From contig JAIYDS010000054.1 in NCBI GenBank assembly GCA_027487385.1, positions 1 through 64,000 on the forward strand: 64,000 nucleotides of DNA, in the 5' to 3' direction. This document shows positions 27,121-36,321 of the stretch, piece by piece. A program made the position numbers and the translations under genes. Below the pieces are notes generated by a model. That model did no database searches and was not told the DNA's origin. It saw only the letters and a list, made by a program, of their open reading frames with translations. Numbering within the stretch: position 1 is the stretch's first letter; the number at the start of each line of letters is the position of its first letter. Origin of the DNA: Acetobacteraceae bacterium (GTDB lineage: Bacteria > Pseudomonadota > Alphaproteobacteria > Acetobacterales > Acetobacteraceae).

Positions 27121-28024
27121 CGTCACCCCGCGCAGCGGCGCGCGGCCCGGCGCTGGCGCGGAGCAATTCACCGCCTGGCTGCTCGCGTTGCCGGCCATGC
27201 TGCTCATGTGGGCCATGCTGCTCGGCCCCGCCGTGGCGGTGGCGCTGCTCTCCTTCACCGATTGGAATTTCGGCGAGCCCGAGATCGCCTGGTCGGGCCT
27301 CGCGAACTATGCCGAGCTCTGGGGCGACCGCGTCTTCTGGATCAGCCTCCGCAACACGCTGATCTATGTCGGCATCTCCGTGCCGGCGACGGTCGGGCTG
27401 GGCTTGCTGGCGGCCATCGCCATCGAGGGCGTGACCCGTGGGCGCGGCTTCTATCGCGCGGCCTATTTCGTGCCCGTGGCCTCCACGCTGCTGGCCATGG
27501 CGCTGGTGTGGGAATTCATGTTCCACCCGACGGTGGGTTTCGTGAACCAGGCGCTGCGCGCCATCGGCCTGCCCACCACGGATTGGCTGCAGAACCCGGA
27601 CACGGCGCTGTTTGCACTCGCGGTCATCGGCGTCTGGCAAAATCTGGGGCTCGCCATGGTGCTCTTCATGGCGGGTCTGAAAGCCATCCCGAAGGACATG
27701 TACGAAGCCTTGGCGATAGACGGCGCGGATGGCGCGTGGGAGCGATTTCGCCGCGTCACCTGGCCGCTGCTGGGCCCGGCCCTGGTCTTCGTGGTGGCGA
27801 TCACCGCGATCCGCAGCTTCCAGGTCTTCGACACGGTTGCGGTCCTGACCGAGGGCGGGCCGTCGAAAGCCACGGAGGTGCTGCTCTACACCATGGTGCA
27901 GAACGGCTTCACCTTCCTGCGCAGCGCCTATGGCGCGGCCATCACGGTGATCTTCCTGATCTTCACGCTGGCCCTGACGCTGGCGCAGACCATCATCCTC
28001 GATCGGCGCGCGCATTATGGTTGA
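27107..28024 (+). CDS. ABC importer permease, UgpA/MalF type
   Basis: This 305-residue inner-membrane protein has six spans and the cytosolic EAA-type loop EALAIDGADGAWERFRRVTW that docks on the ATPase. The N-terminal part (PAMLLMWAMLLGPAVAVALL) and FTDWNFGEPEIAWSGLANY are typical of sugar/glycerol-phosphate permeases. ATG 27107 lies within the end of the ATPase gene, and the stop overlaps the next permease. Confidence 0.88.
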   Translation: MRSTDVTPRSGARPGAGAEQFTAWLLALPAMLLMWAMLLGPAVAVALLSFTDWNFGEPEIAWSGLANYAELWGDRVFWISLRNTLIYVGISVPATVGLGLLAAIAIEGVTRGRGFYRAAYFVPVASTLLAMALVWEFMFHPTVGFVNQALRAIGLPTTDWLQNPDTALFALAVIGVWQNLGLAMVLFMAGLKAIPKDMYEALAIDGADGAWERFRRVTWPLLGPALVFVVAITAIRSFQVFDTVAVLTEGGPSKATEVLLYTMVQNGFTFLRSAYGAAITVIFLIFTLALTLAQTIILDRRAHYG

Positions 28025-28895
28025 GCGAGCCGATCGTCGGAGGGCGCAGGCGAAGCCGAGCACCGGAGGCGTGAATCGGTTCGCCAGCGAAGCCATGCGG
28101 CATTTTTTTCTGCTGATCGGCGCGGCCATCATGTTGGCGCCCTTCGTGCTGATGGTCTCCATCTCGCTGAAATCGCCGGGCGAGGTCTTCGCCCCGGGAT
28201 TCCGGCTGCTGCCGGTGCAATGGCATGCCTGGCAGAATTACAGCGATGCCTTCACCAAGGTGCCGCTGGCGCGCTTCATCCTGAACGGCTTCATCGTCAC
28301 CTTCTGCATCTTCGCGGCCCAGGCGATCACCGCACTCCCCATGGCCTATGCGCTGGCCAAGCTGCGCTGGCGCGGGCGGGAGGTGAGCTTCGCGCTGGTG
28401 ATGCTCGCGCTGCTGATCCCGCCGCAAGTGCCGGCCATCCCGCTCTACATTGCGCTCTGGCAGCTGGAACTGCTGAACACCTATGCGGCCATCATCCTGC
28501 CCTCGACCATCAGCGTCTTCGGCATCTTCATGATGCGCCAATTCTTCCGCACCGTGCCGGATGATCTGATCGCCGCGGCGCGCATGGATGGCATGGGCGA
28601 ATTCGGCATCGTCTGGCGCATCATGCTGCCGACGGCGGCACCCGCCATCGCGGCCTTCGCCTGCCTCTCCTTCATCTGGAACTGGAACGAGTTCTTCTGG
28701 CCCTTCATCGCGGTGCAGGACGAGCATCTGATGACGCCGCCGCTCGGCATCGCCTTCTTCTCCAATGCTGAGGCCGGCACCTCCTTCGGCCCGCTGATGG
28801 CCGCCGCCACCGCCGTCACCGCGCCGCTCGTCATCGCCTTCCTGCTGGCGCAGCGCGCCTTCGTGGATGGCGTGACCATGAGTTCCGTGAAGTGA
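28017..28895 (+). CDS. ABC importer permease, UgpE/MalG type
   Basis: The 292-residue second permease subunit has six spans and the EAA loop AAARMDGMGEFGIVWRIMLP. The N-terminal 25 residues are polar. It starts inside the end of the first permease gene (ATGGTTGA). WNWNEFFWPFIAV and the terminal GVTMSSVK (variant of GLT-x-GAVKG) match the MalG/UgpE family. It forms the membrane channel with the preceding permease. Confidence 0.88.
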   Translation: MVERADRRRAQAKPSTGGVNRFASEAMRHFFLLIGAAIMLAPFVLMVSISLKSPGEVFAPGFRLLPVQWHAWQNYSDAFTKVPLARFILNGFIVTFCIFAAQAITALPMAYALAKLRWRGREVSFALVMLALLIPPQVPAIPLYIALWQLELLNTYAAIILPSTISVFGIFMMRQFFRTVPDDLIAAARMDGMGEFGIVWRIMLPTAAPAIAAFACLSFIWNWNEFFWPFIAVQDEHLMTPPLGIAFFSNAEAGTSFGPLMAAATAVTAPLVIAFLLAQRAFVDGVTMSSVK

Positions 28896-28918
28896 ACCCC
28901 CCAACCGGAGACACCCCC

Positions 28919-30190
28919 ATGCGCCTGACCCGTCGTGCCGCCTTCGCCATCCCGCTCGCCGCGCCGCTTTATGCGCGCGCGCAGTCCCAGACCATCGAGC
29001 TCACCGCGCAATACTCCATCCCCGAGCTGTTCCGTGGGCTGATGGAAGATGTCAGCGCCGCCTTCATGCGCGAGAACCCGGGCATCCGCATCAATTGGCG
29101 CGCGCCTGAGCAGGGCTATGAGGAAATCCTCCAGCGCCATTTGCGCGACAGCATCACCAGGACCCTGCCGGATGTCGCCTTCCATGGCCTGAACCGCCAG
29201 CGCACCCTGGCCGAGCGCAACATCCCGGTGGATCTGAAGCCGCTGATGGCGGCCGATCCCGAGACGGCGAGCCTCGGCTATTCCGAGACGCTGCTCTCGC
29301 TCGGCCAGGTCGGTCAGGCGCAGACCGGCATCGGCTTCGCGCTCTCGACGCCCATCCTCTACTACAATGTGGATCTGATGCGCCGCGCCGGCGGCAATCC
29401 GGAGCGCCCGCCTTCGAGCTGGGCCGAGGTGAATGAACTGGCCCGCGCCATCCATGGCAGCGGCGAGAACATCACCGGCATGTTCTTCGACTGGACCATC
29501 ACGGGCAATTGGTCCTGGCAGGGCCTCGTCTTCAGCCATGGCGGCCGGATGCTGAATGCCGAGGAAACCCAGGTGGCCTTCGGCGATGCCAATGGCCAGC
29601 GCGCCATGCGCACGCTGCGCAGCTTCGTGGATGACGGCCGCATGCCCGATATCCGCCCCGCCACCATGTTCACCGATTTCTTCGCCGGGCGCCTGGGCAT
29701 TTCCATGCAGAGCACGGCGCAGCTCGGCCGCTACAACCGCGAGATCGGCGGCCGCTTCCCGCTGCTGACCGGGCGCTATCCGCTGCCCGGGCCGAATGCG
29801 CGCATCCCGGCCGGCGGCAATGTGGGCATGATCTTCACGCGCGACGCGCAGCGCCAGGCGGCGGCCTGGAAGTTCATCAAATTCGCCACCGGCCCGATCG
29901 GCGCCACGATGATGGTGAACGCCACCGGCTACATGCCTGCCAGCACCATCCCCGCCGAGCGCGAGGACATGCTGGCCCGCTTCTACCGCGAGAATCCCAA
30001 CCACCTGACGACCTTCCGACAGGCGGATTCCATCACCGGCTGGTATGCCTTCCCCGGCCAGAATGCGCTGCGCATCACCGATGTGATCAATGACCACCTG
30101 CAAAGCGTCGTCGCCCGCCGCGCCGAGCCCGATGCGGCGCTGGCCCGCATGACGGCCGATGTGCAGAACCTGCTGCCGCGCCGGAGCTGA
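28919..30190 (+). CDS. Extracellular solute-binding protein, family 1
   Basis: This 423-residue periplasmic protein has signal peptide MRLTRRAAFAIPLAAPLYAR, cleaved near AQS. The mature part has the family 1 fold markers GIGFALSTPILYYNVDLM and NVGMIFTRDAQRQAAAWKFI. GGAG about 9 bases upstream selects ATG 28919 over GTG 28892. Family 1 proteins bind sugars, oligosaccharides or glycerol-phosphate derivatives. The next gene, a phosphodiesterase, favours a phosphodiester substrate, but this is inference. Confidence 0.87.
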   Translation: MRLTRRAAFAIPLAAPLYARAQSQTIELTAQYSIPELFRGLMEDVSAAFMRENPGIRINWRAPEQGYEEILQRHLRDSITRTLPDVAFHGLNRQRTLAERNIPVDLKPLMAADPETASLGYSETLLSLGQVGQAQTGIGFALSTPILYYNVDLMRRAGGNPERPPSSWAEVNELARAIHGSGENITGMFFDWTITGNWSWQGLVFSHGGRMLNAEETQVAFGDANGQRAMRTLRSFVDDGRMPDIRPATMFTDFFAGRLGISMQSTAQLGRYNREIGGRFPLLTGRYPLPGPNARIPAGGNVGMIFTRDAQRQAAAWKFIKFATGPIGATMMVNATGYMPASTIPAEREDMLARFYRENPNHLTTFRQADSITGWYAFPGQNALRITDVINDHLQSVVARRAEPDAALARMTADVQNLLPRRS

Positions 30191-30193
30191 TCC

Positions 30194-31006
30194 ATGGGCG
30201 CGCCCTTCACCTTCCTGCACATCACCGACCTGCATGTGACGCCGGAGGGCGCGCCGCCCCTCTATGGCCTCGACCCGGGCGAGCGCCTGGCCGCGGCCGT
30301 GGCCGATATCGCCGCCCGGCATGGCCCTGACTCCGCCACCCCGGCCGAGTTCCTGGTCGTGACCGGCGACCTCACGCATCACGGCGAGCCCGCGGCCTAT
30401 GCGCGCTTGGCGGCGCTGCTGGCGCCGCTGCCGATGCCTGTGCACCTGCTGCTCGGCAACCACGATGACCGTGCGGCCTTCGGCGCGGCTTTCCCGGCCG
30501 TGCCGCGCGATGCGGCGGGCTTCGTCCAGCAGGCCTTGCCGACGCCGGCCGGGCTCTTCCTGATGCTCGACACGAATGAGCCCGGCACCCATGCCGGCCG
30601 CCTGTGCCCCACGCGGCTGGAATGGCTGGCCGCACGGTTGGCGGAGAGCGAGGGCGATGTGCTGATCTTCCTGCACCACCCGCCGCATCGCGTCGGCATT
30701 GCGCGGATGGACCTGATTCCGCTGCTCGACACTGATGCGCTCTGGCAGGTGCTGGCGCCGCATGCGCCCCGCATCCGGCATCTGTTCCATGGCCATTTGC
30801 ACCGACCGCTGGCGGGCTCCTGGCGGGGAATTCCCTTTTCCTCGCTGCGTGGCACCTCGCACCAGGTGGGGCTGGATTTCAGCGAACGCCCCACCGCCCC
30901 CGGCAGTCACGAACCGCCGGCCTACGCATTGGTTCGCGTGAGCGAGGAAGGCGTGCTCGTCCACACCCACGACTTCCTGGACCGGACGGCCGATTTCGCG
31001 CTTTGA
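30194..31006 (+). CDS. Calcineurin-like phosphodiesterase, GpdQ/CpdA type
   Basis: The 270-residue cytosolic metallophosphoesterase has the two-metal motifs in order: LHITDLHV (D-x-H), VVTGDLTHHG (GD), LLGNHDDR (GNHD), FLHHPPH and LFHGHLHRPL (GH-x-H). The overall pattern matches the GpdQ/CpdA class that hydrolyses glycerophosphodiesters or cyclic nucleotides. It starts 3 bases after the binding-protein stop, so it belongs to the ABC importer operon. Its likely job is to open the imported phosphodiester. No signal peptide is present. Confidence 0.85.
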   Translation: MGAPFTFLHITDLHVTPEGAPPLYGLDPGERLAAAVADIAARHGPDSATPAEFLVVTGDLTHHGEPAAYARLAALLAPLPMPVHLLLGNHDDRAAFGAAFPAVPRDAAGFVQQALPTPAGLFLMLDTNEPGTHAGRLCPTRLEWLAARLAESEGDVLIFLHHPPHRVGIARMDLIPLLDTDALWQVLAPHAPRIRHLFHGHLHRPLAGSWRGIPFSSLRGTSHQVGLDFSERPTAPGSHEPPAYALVRVSEEGVLVHTHDFLDRTADFAL

Positions 31007-31081
31007 GGCGAAGACAGGCTCCATCGGCCCGGCTTAGCGCGCCCTTCGCCGCGCCGGGCGCGCGCCCTATCGCTCAGCTCC

Positions 31082-31115
31082 GGGGCCGCGCGGCCCCGAC
31101 CGGCGGGGGCCAGCC
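31082..31115 (-). repeat. Palindromic gene-end repeat, copy 4 (diverged)
   Basis: The perfect palindrome CGGGGCCGCGCGGCCCCG (31081-31098) is followed by ACCGGCGGGGGCC. This aligns with copies at 8490, 14231 and 14315 in the order palindrome, then CCGSCGGRGGCC. It directly abuts the stop of the minus-strand glycosyltransferase and sits between convergent genes, so a bidirectional terminator role is plausible. Confidence 0.6.
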
Positions 31116-33968
31116 CTACAACTCATAATCCGGCAAGTGCCACCGATAGGTCCCCGCCGCCGTCTCCAGCGTCCGCGTCTTCTGGAATTCCGAGGTGCCG
31201 ATGTCGCTGTCTTCCAGCACCTGGATCGCCGCATTGGGCGTCACCACGAAGCAGCGGTCGCGGAAGGCCAGTGTGGCCGCCGAGAGCGGGCCCGTGTCGA
31301 AGGGCAGGTCCCGCCGCTTCACCAGTTCCAGCAGGAAGGGCATCACCTCGAAGCGCAGGCCCACGGCGTGGGAGCCGATGGCACTGCCCTCGGTCCGGTA
31401 GAGGTGGCGCCCGACCGGGGTGATGGCTGCACGGTCCCAATTGTATTGCAGCGTGCCCAGTTGCAGCACCAGCCAATCCGGCGGCAGCTCGGCATGGGCG
31501 GCGGCCAGCAGGGGCCCGAAGTCCCTGTGGAAGGCCACGTCGTCATCCAGGACGAGCAGGCTCTCCACCCCATCGGTCAGGGCGCGCTCCAGAATGCCCT
31601 GCCAGGTGATGAGATAGGCCAGCGCCCCGGCCGAGGCGATGGCCTTGCGGCCGGTCCGCCCCTCCTCGAAGGCGATTCGTGCCTGTTGGCTGTCATGGTC
31701 GCGGTAGAATTGCCAGGATGAGGTGACGGGGCGCACGCCCGCCGGGCGCGGCAGGGGGGGAAGTGCTGCGTATTCGGCAAATTCGGCGGCGATGCCGGGC
31801 GCCCGCCCATCCACCGCCGCCACCCGTTCGGCGGTGATGCCGGCGCGGGCCATGCGATCCTGCACCGCCGCCCAGCGGTCGGGCCGGCGCTCCAGATTGA
31901 TCACGCAGATGCGCTGGAAGATGTGATGGACCGTGCGGCCGAGCGGTGGCGCAGGCAGGATGGCGCGCCAGCCCACCTTGGCCCGCACCGCCTCGGCCTC
32001 AGGCACGGGCAGGGGCGATGGGCCCGGCTCGGCCGCGCAGAAGATCCACCGGCCGAGATCAGGCGGCTCCGGCCTTCGGCCGGGGCCGGACTGCGCCAGG
32101 GCGAGCCGGGCGAACCATTCCGGCAAAGCGTCCGGTTGCTGCGGATCGAGATCCCCTGCCGCCAGGGCCAAGGCGGGGGCCATCAGCGCCAGGCGCGGCG
32201 CCAGCCCTTCGGCATCGGCGGCCTCCCAGCCCAGGACGATCTGCCCCCCTGCCCCGCGATGCCCGAACACCGCCGCGCCCGGGTGGCGTGAGACCTGATC
32301 GAGCGCGGCCTTGGCCCATTCCCCGCCGGAGAAGCGGATCTCCTCCCCCACCACGCCCAGCAGCGCGCCGTCCAGCCGCAGCGCGAGCCGCAGCGCCGCG
32401 GCGATGCGCGCCTCGGGCGCCAGGCCGGCGCTCGGCACCAGGTGCAGCTCGACGGGCAGTCGCAGCGCGGCGATCCAGCCGGCCAACTCGGGATCATCGG
32501 AGATGGGGCAAAGGACCACCACCCAGTCATGATCGGTCCAGGCCTGGGCCTGCCAGGTTTCCAGCAGGGCCTGGGTGGCGGCCAGGCTCTCGGCCAGCAT
32601 GACCAGAATGATCTTGGACCGCGCCGTGGGCTGCAAGGTGAGCGGCCACGCGTGATGGATCAGCGCATCCTGCACCAGCGAGGAATCGAAGCGCGAGCGC
32701 GTGGCCTTCAGCGAATGGTCGTAGATCGTGTCGAACCCGCCTTCCTGCTCGTTCTGCCAGGCGAGGTGGCGCGGACGGTCCAGGGCGATCATCGGAATGC
32801 GGCGGTGCTGGGCGTGCAGGGCCACGAAGATGTCGGCCATGTTGCGATGGCCGAAATCGGCCCAGCGGAGCTTCAGCAGGTCGCTATGGGCGCAGAAGGC
32901 GTTGGTGCCCAGCACATGCACCGTGCGGTCACCCCGCAGGGGATTGCCGAAATGGAAGGTGCTGCGCGATTCCGGGGCGTAATAGGCGGAGACAGGCTGG
33001 CGCAGCAGCACGCCATGAAGTGCCACGAAGGCTGCATCCCCGTAGCGCCGCAGCCCTGCGACCATGTGGCTGGCGAAATGCGGCGCGAAGGTCAGGTCAT
33101 CATCCACGATGATGCGGTAGCCGGGCTCCTCCAGCACATCCACCCAGCCGAATTTCCCCGCATCCCCCTTGTCGTCCCAATCCTGCGAGCGGCGGACATC
33201 CACACGGGGATGGTTCAGGACATCCGGCACGTCGGGGTAGTTGTTGAGGAAGACCCGCACGCGGTCGCATTGGGGCAGCAGGCTGGCCACGGCATCCGCC
33301 AGGAGAGACCGCCGCTCCGGGATGGAGGCCAGGGAGGCGATGACGGGGGCGCCCAGATCATGCCGCAGCGCGGCCTGGTGGCTCTCGGGATCGAGCAGCG
33401 ACCAGGTCACGCGGCGCAGCGTGAAGCCAAGCCCGAGCTCCGGCCGCAAGGCGATCACATGGGCGCGGATGCGCTGGGCCTGGAGCGGGATGTAGAAGAC
33501 ATGCGCGGAACTGCCCTCGACCAGTGGCATGTCCGGGCCCAGCGATTGGCCGCGCTCATTCACCAGGCGCAACACGGGCTGTACCCCGCGCGCCCGCTCC
33601 TCCAGGTCCAGCGTGACCTGGATCTGAAGCAGAGCCCCTCCTGCCACCTGCCGCCAGACCGAACTGATGCCGGGCGTGCTCTCGGCCTGGCGCAACTCGA
33701 CGGCGCCGCCGGGGTGCAGGCGCACCGCCTGGTGATGCGTCCAGCCCGCCCAGCCGGTGCTGAAATCCTCCGCGGCGAGCGGGGTGAGGCGCAGTTCCGG
33801 GCGGGGCGGAGAGGGTCGCTCCGGCGGAGGAAGCGGATTGGCCGCGGCGGGGATGCCGCGCTGGAGCGCGCTGCCCCAGGCGTCCAGCCGGGCTTCCATC
33901 TCGGCCAAGTGAATGCCCAGCAGTTCGGCCAGGGCGGCCTCGCTCACCGGATTCTCGGCCTCGCTCAT
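31116..33968 (-). CDS. Two-domain glycosyltransferase with C-terminal GT25 domain
   Basis: The protein is 950 residues with no signal peptide. Residues 60-200 are a beta-rich accessory region. Residues 205-400 are GT-A-like, with IASLASIPERRSLLADAV, a VDDDLTF metal motif near 287 and HVLGTNAFCAHSD. The C-terminal quarter (about 686-940) is a GT25/LPS glycosyltransferase domain: CVINLERRPDRW, SAGALAYLITWQGIL and LLVLDDDVAFHRDF near 808. Two acidic triads suggest two transfer activities in one chain. It is coupled to the upstream glycosyltransferase by a 4-base overlap. Substrates are unknown. Confidence 0.78.
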   Translation of the reverse strand: MSEAENPVSEAALAELLGIHLAEMEARLDAWGSALQRGIPAAANPLPPPERPSPPRPELRLTPLAAEDFSTGWAGWTHHQAVRLHPGGAVELRQAESTPGISSVWRQVAGGALLQIQVTLDLEERARGVQPVLRLVNERGQSLGPDMPLVEGSSAHVFYIPLQAQRIRAHVIALRPELGLGFTLRRVTWSLLDPESHQAALRHDLGAPVIASLASIPERRSLLADAVASLLPQCDRVRVFLNNYPDVPDVLNHPRVDVRRSQDWDDKGDAGKFGWVDVLEEPGYRIIVDDDLTFAPHFASHMVAGLRRYGDAAFVALHGVLLRQPVSAYYAPESRSTFHFGNPLRGDRTVHVLGTNAFCAHSDLLKLRWADFGHRNMADIFVALHAQHRRIPMIALDRPRHLAWQNEQEGGFDTIYDHSLKATRSRFDSSLVQDALIHHAWPLTLQPTARSKIILVMLAESLAATQALLETWQAQAWTDHDWVVVLCPISDDPELAGWIAALRLPVELHLVPSAGLAPEARIAAALRLALRLDGALLGVVGEEIRFSGGEWAKAALDQVSRHPGAAVFGHRGAGGQIVLGWEAADAEGLAPRLALMAPALALAAGDLDPQQPDALPEWFARLALAQSGPGRRPEPPDLGRWIFCAAEPGPSPLPVPEAEAVRAKVGWRAILPAPPLGRTVHHIFQRICVINLERRPDRWAAVQDRMARAGITAERVAAVDGRAPGIAAEFAEYAALPPLPRPAGVRPVTSSWQFYRDHDSQQARIAFEEGRTGRKAIASAGALAYLITWQGILERALTDGVESLLVLDDDVAFHRDFGPLLAAAHAELPPDWLVLQLGTLQYNWDRAAITPVGRHLYRTEGSAIGSHAVGLRFEVMPFLLELVKRRDLPFDTGPLSAATLAFRDRCFVVTPNAAIQVLEDSDIGTSEFQKTRTLETAAGTYRWHLPDYEL

Positions 33969-35611
33969 GAGAGCGCTGCCGGCAATTCGACCGCCGCGCG
34001 GGAAAACAGCACGATATCCTCGGATTTCAGCGGCATCTGGGGCAGCACGGCGGCGACGATGTCGGGCAATTGGGCGATGATCGCGGCGATGGCGGCGCGG
34101 TCGGCCGCCTCGGGGATCAGGGCCATCACCTTGGCGCGCGGGCCACCCGGGCCGACGCGGAAGACCGGGCCGAAATGATCCGCCTCCTCGCCGGGCCAGG
34201 CCTTGGCGAAGAGCGGCCAGTTCGGCCCCGGGCGGAATTCCAGCCTTGGGGCCACGCCGCTCAGCCCCAGCTTGAAGCGCACCGCGACGCTTTGCCCATC
34301 CTCCAGCGGCAGGTCCGGGATGGTGAGGTCCAGGTGGCGGTAGCTGGGCGGTTTGGAGCGGTATTCATTGACCGTGACGGTGAAGCGCCCATCCCGCGCG
34401 CGGGCGACCGGGGCTTCGGGGCGGATCGTCGTGGCCTCGCCCCCCGCGGCTGCGGGTTTGGGCGGCGGTGCTGCAACGCTGACCCGCTGCGGCGCGGCCG
34501 CCGGGAGAGGCGGCGTTGGCGCCGCGGGGGGCGCCGTGGGGGCATGGGGGGTGAAGGGCAGGGCGGCCGCCAGTGCGGCGCGATGCGCCCGCGCCGCCGC
34601 CATCACCGCATGGCCGCGGCTGGCCGCGCGTGGCCAGTCCAACCGCGCGATCAGGCCCTGCGCCAGCAGCCCCTCGGGCGAGGTATAGCGCGCGCTGACC
34701 GGGCCATGCAGGCTGAGCTCGGGCGCCTGGCTCAGCACCTCATGATAGCAGCGATATTCCGCGCTGCCGCCCCAGTAGTTTTTCTGCGCCAGGGCTCGGC
34801 GGATACGCTCCGCCACATCCGGCAGGAATTTGAAATGCAGGATCGCGAGGTGCCGGGGCGAGAGGAAGTTCCCGTCATAGGGCCAGATATGATGCGGATT
34901 GGCCATGAACTCGCCCGGCTTCAGGCGGAAGAGCGGGTATTTGACCATCTCCGGGTTGAAGCCCGGATCGGCCGCGGCGAAGACCCGGCGGCGCGGCCCG
35001 CCCTTGACCGAGAGCACCTCCTTGTACCGGCTCTCGACATAGCCGGTGGTGTCGTGGAAGGGGTAGCTTTCCAGCAGCGGATCGCCGGCGCGGTAGCTGG
35101 AGCGGAGCAGCGGGCCCTCGGCATACATGTCCAGCATGAAGCCGCGCACGCGCCAGAGATCCCGCCGCTCCATCTCCGCCGCCAATTCCTCGAAGCCGCG
35201 CCGGGCGCAATCATCGAAGACGATGTGCTCATCCGCGTCCACATAGAGGAACCAGCGCTCCAGCCCGTAGCCGGCGATGGCGCGGTTGATCCAGCCCTGC
35301 TTCAGCTTCCAGTCGAAGCCGCCGGGCCGCTGGTAAAGGTCCACATCGGGCTGTGCCGCCAGATAGGGGATCGAGCCGTCGGTCGAACCATTGTCGATGA
35401 AGCAGAAGCGGCGGATGCCCAGGCTGCGATAATGCCGCAGCAGATCCGCCAGCCGGTTCCCCTCATCCTTGATGACCGAGATGAGGATGGGCGAGATGCG
35501 CGGCGGCAGCGGCTGCGGGGACATGCTGAGCGGCGCCAGCTGGACGCTGGCGAATTCGCGTTTCACCTCCTGCACATAGCCGGGCTCTTCCACCATCACG
35601 GCTTCCTGCAT
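33965..35611 (-). CDS. Glycosyltransferase, GT2/GT92-like, with C-terminal beta domain
   Basis: This 548-residue protein has an N-terminal GT-A domain (40-300). Marks include ISVIKDEGNRLADLLRHYRS, FCFIDNGSTDGS and WFLYVDADEHIVFDD, the last being the D-x-D metal site. A Pro/Ala-rich linker follows (about 345-405), and then a beta-rich domain (405-548) resembling the accessory region of the neighbouring GT25 protein. Its stop overlaps the start of the GT25 gene, implying joint action on one glycan. Alternative start codons near the N-terminus (MVEEPG) are possible. Confidence 0.8.
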   Translation of the reverse strand: MQEAVMVEEPGYVQEVKREFASVQLAPLSMSPQPLPPRISPILISVIKDEGNRLADLLRHYRSLGIRRFCFIDNGSTDGSIPYLAAQPDVDLYQRPGGFDWKLKQGWINRAIAGYGLERWFLYVDADEHIVFDDCARRGFEELAAEMERRDLWRVRGFMLDMYAEGPLLRSSYRAGDPLLESYPFHDTTGYVESRYKEVLSVKGGPRRRVFAAADPGFNPEMVKYPLFRLKPGEFMANPHHIWPYDGNFLSPRHLAILHFKFLPDVAERIRRALAQKNYWGGSAEYRCYHEVLSQAPELSLHGPVSARYTSPEGLLAQGLIARLDWPRAASRGHAVMAAARAHRAALAAALPFTPHAPTAPPAAPTPPLPAAAPQRVSVAAPPPKPAAAGGEATTIRPEAPVARARDGRFTVTVNEYRSKPPSYRHLDLTIPDLPLEDGQSVAVRFKLGLSGVAPRLEFRPGPNWPLFAKAWPGEEADHFGPVFRVGPGGPRAKVMALIPEAADRAAIAAIIAQLPDIVAAVLPQMPLKSEDIVLFSRAAVELPAALS

Positions 35612-35616
35612 GAGGC

Positions 35617-35637
35617 GGGGCCTGGTTTCAAGGCCCC
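35617..35637 (-). terminator. Hairpin between mlaC and glycosyltransferase genes
   Basis: GGGGCCT and AGGCCCC form a 7-base stem with a 7-base loop in the 60-base gap downstream of mlaC and just before the glycosyltransferase start on the same strand. It is preceded by a palindrome-rich CCGGGGCCAGCCGGCCCG stretch. There is no T run, so an attenuator or a weak terminator is as likely as a full stop. Confidence 0.45.
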
Positions 35638-35671
35638 GGTTTTCACGGCATGCGGGCCGGCTGGCCCCGGC

Positions 35672-36310
35672 CTATTGCCGCGCCTGCATCTGCTGGAGTT
35701 GGCCGCGCATGGCGGTCAGCAGGGCCGAGACCTGGTTGCCGCCGCGCTGCACCACGGCGCTGTATTCGCTGCGCTGGGTGAGGCGGAGCGAGGTGCCCTC
35801 GGCCACGAGGTCCACCACGCGGGGCTGCCCGTTCACATCCGCCACGCGCCAGTCGAGGTTGATGGGCGGCGTGCCGGCGCGCTCGACCACGGTGGTGACC
35901 AGCACATCCTCCTCGGTGCGCTGCTGGCTGCGACCGAGGGAGAAGCGCACGCCCTGGTAGTCGCCCAGGCGGGCGGCCAGGTTGCGGATCAGCGTCTCCT
36001 CGAAGAGGCGCATGTATTCCTGCTGCTCCGCCGGGCTCGCCACCCGCCACCAGCGGCCCAGGATGAAGCGGCCCGTGCCCTCGATATCCACCGCCTGGCG
36101 CAGGATATTCGCCACGCGCTCGCGCCGCTGGGCGGCGTTCAGCGTGGTGCTGTTCAGGGCTTCCACCAGCGCATTGCCGGTGGACTGGATGAAATTGACC
36201 GCACGCGTCGCATCCATCTGGGCGGTGGCGGGGCGCGCCAGGGCCAGGGGGGCGAGCAGGGCGGCACCCAGGAACAGGCTGGCGCGCCGGCCGAGGGGCA
36301 TCAGGGGCAT
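35672..36310 (-). CDS. mlaC: MlaC-type phospholipid-binding periplasmic protein
   Basis: The 212-residue protein has a signal peptide (RRASLFLGAALLAPLALARP, cleavage at ATA-Q). The MlaC/Ttg2D domain follows, with FIQSTGNALVEALN, ILRQAVDIEGTGRFILGRWW and EEDVLVTTVVERAG. MlaC ferries phospholipids between the outer-membrane MlaA and an inner-membrane MlaFEDB transporter. It lies 11 bases after mlaA on the same strand. The transporter genes are not in this window. HpnM-type hopanoid-cluster proteins are the alternative member of this family. Confidence 0.85.
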   Translation of the reverse strand: MPLMPLGRRASLFLGAALLAPLALARPATAQMDATRAVNFIQSTGNALVEALNSTTLNAAQRRERVANILRQAVDIEGTGRFILGRWWRVASPAEQQEYMRLFEETLIRNLAARLGDYQGVRFSLGRSQQRTEEDVLVTTVVERAGTPPINLDWRVADVNGQPRVVDLVAEGTSLRLTQRSEYSAVVQRGGNQVSALLTAMRGQLQQMQARQ

Positions 36311-36321
36311 GTGGGATGTGC

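Noticed and set aside
28481-31024. An 847-codon minus-strand frame under the ABC importer and phosphodiesterase
   Set aside because: Antisense shadow; the plus strand holds four overlapping, motif-bearing genes.
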